Below are positions 14,716-23,312 of a stretch of 64,000 nt of DNA, piece after piece. A program made the translations under genes and the position numbers. The first letter of the stretch is position 1. Each line of letters begins with the position of its first letter. The DNA is taken from contig JAFABB010000033.1 of NCBI GenBank assembly GCA_023426245.1, positions 124,001-188,000 on the forward strand. The letters are read 5' to 3'. A model generated the notes under the pieces. The model was not told the origin of the DNA. It did not search any database and saw only the letters and a program-made list of their open reading frames with translations. The stretch comes from Bacillota bacterium. Its GTDB lineage: Bacteria; Bacillota; UBA4882; UBA8346.

Positions 14716-17376
14716 CCTTATCACACTCGTCGTAGTAACGTTGGTAACAACCGTTATTGGTGTGGCAATCGTATCGCCAACTTTCCGTAATAAAACAGTT
14801 TTTTTCGTCTGGTCAACAATCCCCGGACCGGAAACATTCGTTACAACATTGATTTCTTCAAACTGATCACCGGTTGGTGTACGTACTAAAGCTTGCACTG
14901 CAACCTTATCTTCAGAAATTCCAATTCCTGAAACATCCGTCACAACTGTAAGCGTCTCGCCTTTTACAAATAAGCCTATCACGACTCCCTGAAGTATAAT
15001 GGTTAATTCAACCATATTTCCTGCTGAAGTAAGATTGAAGATAATATCTTCGACATTGACGGCGATATTAGTGATTTGGTTTGAGTTTACTCCAGTAATA
15101 TTGATGAGAATTGAGAATGACTTTTCCGTACTAACAGTTCTAACAACATTATCGTCACCTACATAAGTTGTTATTATATTCAAAATTCCTTCGAGGACGA
15201 CTCCTTCTGGAATAATATGACTTGAGAGATTTGAGACTGATGCGTGAACCTCTTTTACTTTTATAGCTGCCACCGGCAGTGGTACTGATGTCTCTAGAAT
15301 GATTTGTTGTGAATTCTTTATTTCATTGACTTCTGGATCGATGATAGCCGTTGTTACTACAGGAGTCGTCAATGACGGAACCGGAGGCACAGGCGGTATC
15401 GGTGGTGTCGGCGGAACCGGAGGTACCGGAGGCACAGGCGGTGTGATCCCCTGCTTCCCAATGACGAGCAATTGTTTTGTATTTTCCCCGATTACCTGCT
15501 CAACAGCAAATAATGGACCAACTCCGACGACAAGATTTAATTGAACTTGCTCAGTTACAATTGCGTCGATCGCGAAAATTACCTTTTGCCGAAGTTCTGT
15601 TTCAGTTATTAAATCAAAGAAAACGCCTTCAATCACCGTTTTGAGAATTACATCGTCCCCGGGTTCTATACCGTTGATATCGAGAAACACTGAGAATGGG
15701 ACATCTTCGGCTTGGTGGTATTCAATATTATCGATTCCAATATAAAAAATTTGCTTATGGAGAATTCCTTGAACAATGAGTTTGTTGGGAATAACATTCG
15801 TCACCAAGTTCCTAAGAGTGGCAAGTATCTCCCTTATTTTAATAGCAGGGCGATTCAAGGAAACGAGTGTCTCTGTCAATTCTTCAACTCTGTTTTCACC
15901 CACGAACTCATCAACTTTTAATAATGGCCCGGTGCCTATCTCTACCGGTAAGAATACATTTTCAGTCACCTTTACAAAAAATTCAAGTACTGCTTTTTGC
16001 TGAAGCAAAGTATCCGATAGAAGATTATAAAAGATCCCTTCAATCCGCGGTTGAACGATTACATTCATTCCCGGAACAGCACCCGGTATGTCGACAAAAA
16101 AACTAAACGGTGTATCTTGCGCTTGATGTCGACCGACATTTGCCGTATCGATAAAAAAGATTTGTTTATGTAAGATGCCTTGAACGATGACTTTATCAGG
16201 AATCGTCTCAATACTCAAGTCACAAATACTACCGACAATTTCATCAATTTTAATAGCAGGTGTCAACAATGTTAAAGCTGATTCCACCAGTGTTTGAGTA
16301 GAATTTTCGCCAACCACCTGTTTTAAATAAAGCGTTGGGCCGTTGCCGGCTGTTACGTTGATTTGAACTGTTTCGGTTATTTTTACAAAAACTTCCAGGA
16401 CTGTTTTTAGAATAAAGGTTAACCCGTTGGGTGCCAACTCGGATAGGGTATCTTCAATATCTGCAGTTACATTGCCATTCATTCCTGGTTGTACACCGGG
16501 AATATCCAAAAAGGTACTGAAATTTTCCTCATTGGCCTGATGATGAATAACCCCATCATTACCTACAAAAAATATTTGATGATGAACAATCCCTTGAATG
16601 ATGACCTTATTGGGAATAATTTCAATGGTTAAATTATTCACTTTCCCAACAATATTTCTAATTTTAATAGCCGTTAAAGGTAATGCAATTTCCTGAGCAA
16701 TTTCAACTTTTGAACTTTCCGAAAAAACCGGATCCGCAGATTCTGAAATCGTAACAGCACTCTCCTGTGACCCACGAGATTCTTCTTTATTATCTTCTTT
16801 TATACTTTCGGCGATTTCCTCCGCTTCGCCTGAATTCTCAACCTGACCCATGGGCTGAGATTCCGCTTCCTCGATTAACTCATCAACCATTTTGGCGATT
16901 TTATCGATTGTTAACTTTACGGTTTGAATCGGAATTTCAATGCTAGCTTGGTTATTGTCAACTTTTATATCATCCTCAACTTTTTTCTTTTCTAAAACGT
17001 TTTGAATTTGATTTTCATTACTAGCCTGACTAGCGTCGACTTTTATGTCATCTTTAGCCCGTTTTTTCTTTTTTAGAACGGTTTGGATTGAGTTTTCATC
17101 ATTAGCCTGAACAGTGTCAGTTTTTATATCATCTTCAACCCTTTTTTGCTTTTTGGGAGTTGAAGTTATTTTCTTTTTAGAGGACTTTTGGGGGTTCTTT
17201 GAGTTCTTAAGCTCTTTAGAACCCTTCGGAACTTTCGGTTCTTTGTTGTCCTTTGTCTCCTTCGTATCTTGAGAAATGATACCCAAGTTTCGTTTGGTTG
17301 TGGTTTCCGACTTAGTTTTTAGACTTTTCTTTTTGGATTTCTTTTTTACTTCATCCTTGGTATCTTCCGTCTTCAT
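14704..17376 (-). CDS. Large SPOCS/DUF3794-repeat protein with a Lys-rich N-terminal tail
   Basis: An 890-residue protein in three parts. Residues 1-170 are low-complexity and strongly Lys-rich (KKKSKKKS-type runs with repeats of DDIKVD..QAS.E). A Glu-rich spacer to about residue 230 follows. Then come about 133-residue repeats marked by PAIKIREI, IPNKVIVQGILHKQIFFIG, YHQAEDVPFS, LDIPGxxPGM and GENTKQLL. Three good repeats are followed by a Pro/Val collagen-like linker (TPPVPPVPPVPP type) and one diverged repeat. This is the SPOCS/DUF3794 pattern, found in spore-coat proteins such as SafA-linked families. It is probably a spore-surface scaffold. Its start follows GGGAGG, with a GAAA-tetraloop hairpin just upstream. 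Divergent from a sister gene across an IS. Confidence 0.8.
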   Translation of the reverse strand: MKTEDTKDEVKKKSKKKSLKTKSETTTKRNLGIISQDTKETKDNKEPKVPKGSKELKNSKNPQKSSKKKITSTPKKQKRVEDDIKTDTVQANDENSIQTVLKKKKRAKDDIKVDASQASNENQIQNVLEKKKVEDDIKVDNNQASIEIPIQTVKLTIDKIAKMVDELIEEAESQPMGQVENSGEAEEIAESIKEDNKEESRGSQESAVTISESADPVFSESSKVEIAQEIALPLTAIKIRNIVGKVNNLTIEIIPNKVIIQGIVHHQIFFVGNDGVIHHQANEENFSTFLDIPGVQPGMNGNVTADIEDTLSELAPNGLTFILKTVLEVFVKITETVQINVTAGNGPTLYLKQVVGENSTQTLVESALTLLTPAIKIDEIVGSICDLSIETIPDKVIVQGILHKQIFFIDTANVGRHQAQDTPFSFFVDIPGAVPGMNVIVQPRIEGIFYNLLSDTLLQQKAVLEFFVKVTENVFLPVEIGTGPLLKVDEFVGENRVEELTETLVSLNRPAIKIREILATLRNLVTNVIPNKLIVQGILHKQIFYIGIDNIEYHQAEDVPFSVFLDINGIEPGDDVILKTVIEGVFFDLITETELRQKVIFAIDAIVTEQVQLNLVVGVGPLFAVEQVIGENTKQLLVIGKQGITPPVPPVPPVPPTPPIPPVPPVPSLTTPVVTTAIIDPEVNEIKNSQQIILETSVPLPVAAIKVKEVHASVSNLSSHIIPEGVVLEGILNIITTYVGDDNVVRTVSTEKSFSILINITGVNSNQITNIAVNVEDIIFNLTSAGNMVELTIILQGVVIGLFVKGETLTVVTDVSGIGISEDKVAVQALVRTPTGDQFEEINVVTNVSGPGIVDQTKKTVLLRKVGDTIATPITVVTNVTTTSVIRPGV

Positions 17377-17406
17377 TCTTCTTGCCTACCTCCCTTCGTT
17401 TCAATC

Positions 17407-17424
17407 CGGCAGAGAAATCTGCCG
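17407..17424 (-). other. GAAA-tetraloop hairpin in the 5' leader of the SPOCS gene
   Basis: CGGCAGA and TCTGCCG flank GAAA on the plus strand (the loop reads TTTC in the minus-strand mRNA). It lies just upstream of the Shine-Dalgarno site and could affect mRNA stability or translation. Confidence 0.45.
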
Positions 17425-17536
17425 AATTTTGTATTTCTAAAAGGGGTTCCAAATTTCTATTACAGTATATGCAATCGTCAAAGTATGTGCCATCTATTCA
17501 GTACCCGATAAAGTCAAACACCCTATCTCAAAAAAA

Positions 17537-17569
17537 GGGGCTGTCTCAGAAGTAAATTGAGACAGCCCC
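17537..17569 (-). terminator. IS left-end hairpin doubling as transposase terminator
   Basis: The terminal repeat 17537-17548 is repeated in inverse orientation at 17558-17569, giving a perfect 12-bp stem with a 9-base loop. On the minus strand it is followed by seven T residues, so it should end the transposase transcript exactly at the element edge. Confidence 0.85.
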
Positions 17570-17597
17570 TTTTGCATAAACAAAGAATGAAGAGGAA

Positions 17598-19163
17598 TTA
17601 TGGAGCTAAAATCGTTGCAAACTTGGTTAAATTATGAGCAATACTTAATAAACCCCATTCAATTTTAACTTTTTCAATCCCCCGAAGCATAAATCTGCGA
17701 AACGACCAGTTATTTTTCAACCGCCCAAATACCGACTCCACTTCAACCCCTCGTTGAGAACGTAGTTTCTGGCCTTGCTCCGTATGAAGATTTTCCCATG
17801 CCTTCTTTTTAAATGCATTGAGCTTAAAACTTACCTGAATCTGGCGATTGTGGACGGATTTTGTGCATTGACTTTTAAACGGACAATCCAGGCAATCTTC
17901 AGCTTGATATATCCGGCGTTCCGTGATATAGCCGTTTTCTGTAACCCGTTTCTTTGTCTTTATGTAAGTTAATCGTTTCCCGGCCGGGCATGTAAAGGTA
18001 TCCGTTTGTTCATCATAGGGTAAGTTTTCGACGCGAAACTGGTCTTTTTTGAATTTCCGGGTATGTTCAGTTTGAAAGTTATTGTACTTGACATAATTGC
18101 CAAGTTCTTTGTTCTGGAGATATTCGTAGTTTTCCTCACTACCGTAGCCAGAATCGGCAATAATATTTGGAGGAAGCTGGCCCAACTTAGTGTTGACTTG
18201 CTCCAAATGGGGGATTAGACAAGTCGTATCGGTGGGTTTTTGATGAATGCTATATCCGACAATAAATTGTCCTTCTGTTCCAATCTGTACATTGTACCCT
18301 GGCTTGAGTTGACCGTTCTTCATGTGATCTTCCTTCATGCGCATGAAGGTGGCATCGGTATCTGTTTTTGAATAACTGTTTCTTCCGTCAAAGAGTTCTT
18401 CTTGGGCTTCATATTTTTGAGTCCGAGGAAGATAGTCCTCCTGAAGAGTTTTTACTGCCTTGGCTAAAGGTTTGTTTCTTGGGTCGCTAGCCAACTTTTC
18501 GTTAAGTTCATTGACTTTCTGTTGAAGTTTTTCTGCATTTATAGGCTGCGAACCTAATTCCTCTAAATCCCGGTCTCCATATTCTTCATCTTCGCTCTGA
18601 TTAATTTGGTCGATTTGCCGTAATAGTTCATGGACTTTTTCATTGAGCTTGGCATGGTTTTTTCGGGTGGATTTAGCCCATACCCATGAGTATTTATTGG
18701 CGTTGGCTTCTATCTTTGTTCCCTCTAGGAAGTAGTTTTCAAATTGGATATATCCTTCTTGGATAAGCAGTTCGACGATTGCTCCGAACACTTCTTCAAT
18801 AACGTTTTTCATGGTCGATGAACGAAATCGGTTTAATGTCCGGAAATCCGGCCGATTATTCCCGGATATCCACATGAAATTGATGTTTTCCCGTAAAGCT
18901 TTGGCGATCATTCGTGATGAGTATATTTTCTGAGAGTATGCGTATATCAGCACTTTCAACATCATTTTGGGATGATAGTTGCTTCGGCCGCCTCCCTTGT
19001 ATTGCTTTAAAAGTGGGTCGATGTTCATTCGGTCTATTGTTGCTTCAATTACTCGTACTTGATGGCTGGCCGGGATAAGTTCCTCTAAACTTGGTGGCAG
19101 CAAAAACTGCTGGTTCATTGTGTATTCTTTAAAGGTTACTTTTTTATTGTTTTGTCTTTTCAT
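17598..19163 (-). CDS. IS1182-family transposase
   Basis: A 521-residue DDE transposase of the IS1182 family. It shows the N-terminal DUF772-type region (LPPSLEELIPASHQVRVIEATID, GGRSNYHPKMMLKVLIYAYSQKIYSSR, FMWISGNNRPDFRTLNRFR), then YFLEGTKIEAN, DTDATFM, the second catalytic-type ADSGYGSEENYEYL, a Cys cluster (CPAGKR, CLDCPFKSQC) and the C-terminal RGVEVESVFGRLKNNWSFRRF with the final Glu. It has no frameshift or internal stop, so it may be active. The likely start is the ATG at 19163 or the internal one at residue 16 (MNQQFLLP). The latter fits known family N-termini. Confidence 0.93.
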   Translation of the reverse strand: MKRQNNKKVTFKEYTMNQQFLLPPSLEELIPASHQVRVIEATIDRMNIDPLLKQYKGGGRSNYHPKMMLKVLIYAYSQKIYSSRMIAKALRENINFMWISGNNRPDFRTLNRFRSSTMKNVIEEVFGAIVELLIQEGYIQFENYFLEGTKIEANANKYSWVWAKSTRKNHAKLNEKVHELLRQIDQINQSEDEEYGDRDLEELGSQPINAEKLQQKVNELNEKLASDPRNKPLAKAVKTLQEDYLPRTQKYEAQEELFDGRNSYSKTDTDATFMRMKEDHMKNGQLKPGYNVQIGTEGQFIVGYSIHQKPTDTTCLIPHLEQVNTKLGQLPPNIIADSGYGSEENYEYLQNKELGNYVKYNNFQTEHTRKFKKDQFRVENLPYDEQTDTFTCPAGKRLTYIKTKKRVTENGYITERRIYQAEDCLDCPFKSQCTKSVHNRQIQVSFKLNAFKKKAWENLHTEQGQKLRSQRGVEVESVFGRLKNNWSFRRFMLRGIEKVKIEWGLLSIAHNLTKFATILAP

Positions 19164-19215
19164 ATGTATATTTTACTATATTTTTCTTGCTCTTTCGATC
19201 CCTTTGATATACTAA

Positions 19216-19241
19216 GAGACTGTCTCTTTTGAGACAGCCCC
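19216..19241. repeat. IS right-end inverted repeat with inner hairpin
   Basis: CTGTCTC TTTT GAGACAG is a 7-bp stem with a T4 loop that overlaps the terminal repeat (19230-19241). It would dampen read-through into the element from outside. Confidence 0.75.
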
Positions 19242-19513
19242 ATTTTTTAAATGCAATGAAAAATTTCTTCAATGTTATCCTAAGCCCTAGGAAAGCCAGT
19301 CCTTAAAAAAATCTCTTTCTTAATATTATTGTATCGAATGTTCTTCAACGATTTAGGATTTTTGCCATAGAATTTAAAAATTCCACCATGCGCACAAAAG
19401 GTCAAATGCACATATATTATACTAGCTAAAAACCGGAGGTTGATTATACAAGCGCGAACCAGCTGGTTTCCAGTAAAGTTTAGCCAAAGACCTGAGTACC
19501 TGGAGGACTAAGC
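19242..19513. other. Intergenic region after the IS, with a sporulation-type box
   Basis: No gene is visible. CACA (19393-19396) and CATATATTA (19411-19419), with a 14-base spacer, form a sigma-K-like promoter about 95 bases before the 81-residue gene. The remaining sequence is AT-rich and featureless. Confidence 0.45.
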
Positions 19514-19759
19514 GTGAATTTACCACTAGTATTCGGAATTTTAACTTACCTTTTCATACTCATTTTTCTTACGGCTTGGCTAACAAAATATCATCAATTT
19601 CATGGCCATGGTATGGATTTGTCCGATCAAGCAAAATCAACGGAAGAAAATTCCTCGACAGCTTCAGAATTAATCAGCCTTCCATTGAAAGAATCGGTAG
19701 CAACAACATCCGGTGATAGGTGTCCAGTTCAAGACGAACAGGGAGGTGCTAAAAAGTAA
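19514..19759 (+). CDS. Small single-span membrane protein of unknown function
   Basis: An 81-residue protein starting at GTG behind TGGAGGA. Residues 5-24 form one hydrophobic segment (LVFGILTYLFILIFLTAW), followed by a His-rich turn (KYHQFHGHGMD) and a polar Ser/Glu tail ending in KK. I do not recognise the family. It sits 49 bases before a SPOCS-repeat gene and is probably in the same transcript, so a role in anchoring or assembling that protein is possible but unsupported. Confidence 0.6.
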   Translation: MNLPLVFGILTYLFILIFLTAWLTKYHQFHGHGMDLSDQAKSTEENSSTASELISLPLKESVATTSGDRCPVQDEQGGAKK

Positions 19760-19808
19760 GTTGTATTTGTTTCAAGGGGTTAATAAAAAAATATAAGGAG
19801 GGAAATAT

Positions 19809-21059
19809 ATGGACCCTTTAATTCGGGCAGAAGTGGTTATTGGAGAAAATACGAGGCAATTATTGGTTGAACGAAATGTTACTTTAACAATTCCTGCAAT
19901 TAAAGTCCGGAATATTAATGCCCGGGTAATAAATATAACCACTGATGTCATTGCAGATAAAGTGGTCATTCAAGGGGTTTTGCACAAACAGATCTTCTTT
20001 GTCGGAGAAGATAATATTGTTCACCACCAGGCGGAGGATATTCCATTTAGTACCTTTATTGACGTTCCGGGAGCGGAGCCCGGTATGAACGTTCAAGTTG
20101 ATCCGGTGGTTGAAACTGTTATTTTTAACTTACTGACACCAACTCTTATCCATCAAAAAGTAGTATTGGAATTCTTTGTAAAAATTACCGAAAGCAGACA
20201 ACTCAATGTGGTTACCGGTAATGGACCTTTAGTAAGAGTTGATCAGGTTGTAGGCGAAAATACCAAGCAAGAACTGTTCGAGAATATAGTAGCCCTTTCG
20301 ACGCCTGCTATCAAAATTGATGATATTACGGTAGTTATACGCAATATAACAACGCATATCATTCAGGATAAAGTAATCGTTCAAGGCATACTTCATAAAC
20401 AAATCTTTTTCATCGGCACCAATAATATCGAGTTACATCAGGCCGAAGACATTGAATTCTCTACTTTTGTAGATGTACCAGGCGCAACTTTCGGAATGGA
20501 TGTCGAAGTGGTTCCGACTGTGGAATTTGTGAACTTTGAGCTACAAAATGCTACCACCTTAATTCAAAAAGTAGTCGTTGAATTCTTTGCCAAAGTTACC
20601 GAAAGTGTTCAACTTAATATCGTATTAGGCCCGGGAGCATTACTCAAACTTGAAACCGTAACCGGAGAAAATACAACGCAGATTTTGGTTGAGAATGTTT
20701 TCGGATTGCCGATACCTACCGTCAAAATTCGCGAAATCGTTGCCAGTATCCGTGACATTGTAACCGAGGTCATTAATGATAAAGTAGTGATTCAAGGGAT
20801 TTTACATAAGCAAATTTTCTTCATTGGTGAAGATAATTTAGAACATCATCAAGCTGAAAACATCCCATTCAGCACCTTCTTAGACATCATCGGAGCTACC
20901 CCCGGAATGAATGTCAGGGTTGATTCCAGAATCGAAACAATTCTCTTCGAACTTCTGGATAGTTCAACCTTACGCCAAAAAGTCGTCATCGAATTCTTTG
21001 TTAAGGTTACTGAGACTCAGCAGTTATTAGTACAGATTGTATCGCCGTATTACTTGTAA
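19809..21059 (+). CDS. Three-repeat SPOCS/DUF3794 protein
   Basis: A 416-residue protein with a strong AAGGAGGGA site, made almost entirely of three repeats of about 133 residues. Each has PAIKVRNI-type, (D/N)DKVVIQGILHKQIFF(I/V)G, HHQAEDIPFSTF, DVPGAxPGM and VVxEFFVKVTE blocks, preceded by GENTxQLLVE. It closely matches the repeat region of the 890-residue divergent gene but lacks the Lys-rich tail and Pro linker. SPOCS domains occur in spore coat and cortex-associated proteins, and repeated domains suggest a structural layer protein. A terminator follows about 50 bases after the stop. Confidence 0.82.
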   Translation: MDPLIRAEVVIGENTRQLLVERNVTLTIPAIKVRNINARVINITTDVIADKVVIQGVLHKQIFFVGEDNIVHHQAEDIPFSTFIDVPGAEPGMNVQVDPVVETVIFNLLTPTLIHQKVVLEFFVKITESRQLNVVTGNGPLVRVDQVVGENTKQELFENIVALSTPAIKIDDITVVIRNITTHIIQDKVIVQGILHKQIFFIGTNNIELHQAEDIEFSTFVDVPGATFGMDVEVVPTVEFVNFELQNATTLIQKVVVEFFAKVTESVQLNIVLGPGALLKLETVTGENTTQILVENVFGLPIPTVKIREIVASIRDIVTEVINDKVVIQGILHKQIFFIGEDNLEHHQAENIPFSTFLDIIGATPGMNVRVDSRIETILFELLDSSTLRQKVVIEFFVKVTETQQLLVQIVSPYYL

Positions 21060-21106
21060 TTCATAGTTAAAATGTAAAAATCCGACAAGGGATCGTTTCT
21101 AGAAAC

Positions 21107-21145
21107 AGGTTGTTCAATTATGTTGAGCAACCTTCTTCTTTTTTC
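21107..21145 (+). terminator. Intrinsic terminator after the SPOCS gene
   Basis: AGGTTGTTCAA (21107-21117) pairs with TTGAGCAACCT (21123-21133) with a single G-U pair and a five-base loop, followed by a T-rich tract. Confidence 0.82.
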
Positions 21146-21265
21146 AATTGAACCCAAACTACAGTGGCATTTGAACGTGATTTCAGCCTTTAAAATTTTC
21201 CTGCGGTTGATTTTTAAAGAACAGGCGGCATATAAATTATCGAGATGGATCGAAAAGGAGCCGCA

Positions 21266-23299
21266 ATGTTCGAAGAACGGGTGGGGCGATTTAGCACGGT
21301 CACTCGATACCGGGAGCTTTTTTCAAAAGAAATTTTCCAAATCGACCTTTGTTTGATAGAGGTTCGCTTGATGAACCACAGCCAAAATCTGTTTGCAACT
21401 GGAACGGTAAAGCGACAGATTCAGTATATCGAATTGGGTGAAGCTCTCCGAAAAATAGAAGACCAAATTCAGTTCACTGTCTTAATCGGAAGGTCTTTTG
21501 AGGGATCGCTTTCTGATTTACAAACCGACTTATCTCAAGAGTATTTTGTTCTTCAACCTTCACCCAAAAACTCTCATTTTGCTGTTTTGGAACAGGGATT
21601 CTTATTAAATGTCAAACCATTCACCCAGATGGAAAAAACGTTCCAATACAATAAAATAAAAGTAAATTCCGTAACCAACCAGGGAAAAGACAGCACTCTC
21701 ATTCAAATTCCATATAGTCTTGCGACACCCGGTGGTCAACTGCAAAGTTTTACCGGTAAAGCCAAATTTACGGACCTTTCTGCTCTTCCCATCGCAGTTG
21801 CTGAAATTGAAGGAACAATGAACAGGGCTTTGGATAAAATTTTTTTCAAGGAGAAGGTCAGTTTATTGGTTAATGTTCCAACTCCGAACCGGGATCAAAA
21901 ATTGACACTCTACGGTAATATTCAGGAGGCAGACTGGCAGTCAGATGCAGTTGATGAATGGTGTGGTATCATGACCCTCCGTTTAGACTATCGATGGTAT
22001 CTTACAACATTTCGCGAGTTATTATGTTTAAAGCCTGGTGCAGGCGATACTTTACCGATTGAACAAATCGAAACTTTAACATTGAAAGATAGGGGAAGTT
22101 TTTATTTCTTAAAATCATTTCAGGTTGAAATGCCCAATATAAAAGAACTCATTGAAATCAAATTGGAAGAGCTTCATTACGAAAATTCCGGAACCAAGAA
22201 AGGCATCCTTTTGCATGCTGATTTAATTCTGGGGATTACTTTTATAAACTTGGACGGAGTTGAACAATATCAAGAATACCGGGCCTTTATCGATGAGTTA
22301 TTCTCCGGTTTTATTTCCAAGAGTCCTCATTCGATTATTGAAGCTGTTTTGGAAAGTAAAATTGTTGAATCTGCTATCCGAAGTCTTCATCTGAATATTA
22401 TTCTCGATTTCCAATATAACCCCCAAATCTATCAAAAGCAGGTAACTGCGATTGTAAGAGATGATTCTTCTTCGGAAGTAATTGAAGCCAAGGCATTTTC
22501 CGGTGAAAAAAATTATTCTTTCAGTGTCAATGAAAATCTATCATTGAAATTTCATCCGCTACGGATTATCAAAGTGCTCGGAAGGGTATTGGAGATTACC
22601 GGAACGGCTCATGAAGGATGGGTATCCATCCAAGGGGTGATAGCCATCAATATCAGGTATGTTGATCACCAACGACAGAATCGCGAGGATCATTTTCAAC
22701 GGATTTTTCGAAATTTCTGTATATGGGGACAAATGAAACCGGAAATAGAATTGGAATTTGTCTGTGAACTGGAGTATGAGCACTTTCAACTTACGGATAT
22801 AAACATCGACTATCAATGTTTGCTTAAGTCTGTGATGAAGGCATTCCATCAAAAGAGAATTGGAGTTAAAATAGCTGCGGAGTTACCTCAATTGGCTCCT
22901 TTAGCTTCAATTGGCCCAAAAGAAAATGTGGAGTATTCAATAAATTTTAAAGACTTAGGGTTGGATTGGAATCTGCCTTTGATGAAAGGTGGCCTTCAAG
23001 AGATTGCCAAAAGCGAAGTTCAAATTTCCCAATTCAATTACCAGTACTCTGAGAATGCCATTTTAATCAAAGGATGCCTCACCGGAAAGATCGAATATTG
23101 GGATCAAAAGCAATACCTCCAAAAGCTATCCCTGGAATTGCCGTTTTGGCGATTTATTCCCAATGACGAACATGTACAATTCACGAATCGCAAACTATTT
23201 CCAGAGATTCGCAATTGCAGTTATCAGCCTTTACAGACGGTTCCATGGAGGAAGAGGCGCCTTAAAATTCATTTGGATTTGGGACTTTGCACAATTTAG
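21266..23299 (+). CDS. Large diverged SPOCS-like protein
   Basis: A 677-residue protein starting at the ATG (MFEERVGRF) behind AAAAGGAG; an in-frame ATG 21 bases upstream lacks a site. It contains repeated beta-rich units with a weak SPOCS flavour: ATGTVKRQIQYI, LLVNVPTPNRDQ, KAFSGEKNYSFSV, IKVLGRVLEITGTAHEGWVSIQGVIAINIRYVD, and near the end NAILIKGCLTGKIEYWD. No signal peptide or membrane segment is seen. The resemblance to neighbouring SPOCS proteins (the 'VSIQGVI..IRYVD' type block against 'VIVQGILHKQIFFIG') supports a related fold. A glycosyltransferase gene follows 13 bases later, so the two probably form an operon. Confidence 0.65.
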   Translation: MFEERVGRFSTVTRYRELFSKEIFQIDLCLIEVRLMNHSQNLFATGTVKRQIQYIELGEALRKIEDQIQFTVLIGRSFEGSLSDLQTDLSQEYFVLQPSPKNSHFAVLEQGFLLNVKPFTQMEKTFQYNKIKVNSVTNQGKDSTLIQIPYSLATPGGQLQSFTGKAKFTDLSALPIAVAEIEGTMNRALDKIFFKEKVSLLVNVPTPNRDQKLTLYGNIQEADWQSDAVDEWCGIMTLRLDYRWYLTTFRELLCLKPGAGDTLPIEQIETLTLKDRGSFYFLKSFQVEMPNIKELIEIKLEELHYENSGTKKGILLHADLILGITFINLDGVEQYQEYRAFIDELFSGFISKSPHSIIEAVLESKIVESAIRSLHLNIILDFQYNPQIYQKQVTAIVRDDSSSEVIEAKAFSGEKNYSFSVNENLSLKFHPLRIIKVLGRVLEITGTAHEGWVSIQGVIAINIRYVDHQRQNREDHFQRIFRNFCIWGQMKPEIELEFVCELEYEHFQLTDINIDYQCLLKSVMKAFHQKRIGVKIAAELPQLAPLASIGPKENVEYSINFKDLGLDWNLPLMKGGLQEIAKSEVQISQFNYQYSENAILIKGCLTGKIEYWDQKQYLQKLSLELPFWRFIPNDEHVQFTNRKLFPEIRNCSYQPLQTVPWRKRRLKIHLDLGLCTI

Positions 23300-23312
23300 G
23301 AGGAATATTGAG

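Larger units (their letters stand above)
17537..19241 (-). mobile_element. IS1182-type insertion sequence, apparently intact
   Basis: The element is 1705 bp, bounded by GGGGCTGTCTCA (17537-17548) and its exact inverse TGAGACAGCCCC (19230-19241), with one full-length transposase inside. It lies between the two divergent SPOCS-repeat genes. The flanks are AT-rich (A run left, T run right) and I see no clear direct target duplication. Each terminal repeat is part of a hairpin that can stop transcription entering or leaving the element. Confidence 0.9.

Noticed and set aside
15375..15440. Repetitive GGAGGCACAGGCGG-like stretch
   Set aside because: It encodes the Pro/Val linker of the SPOCS protein; codon-level repetition explains it.
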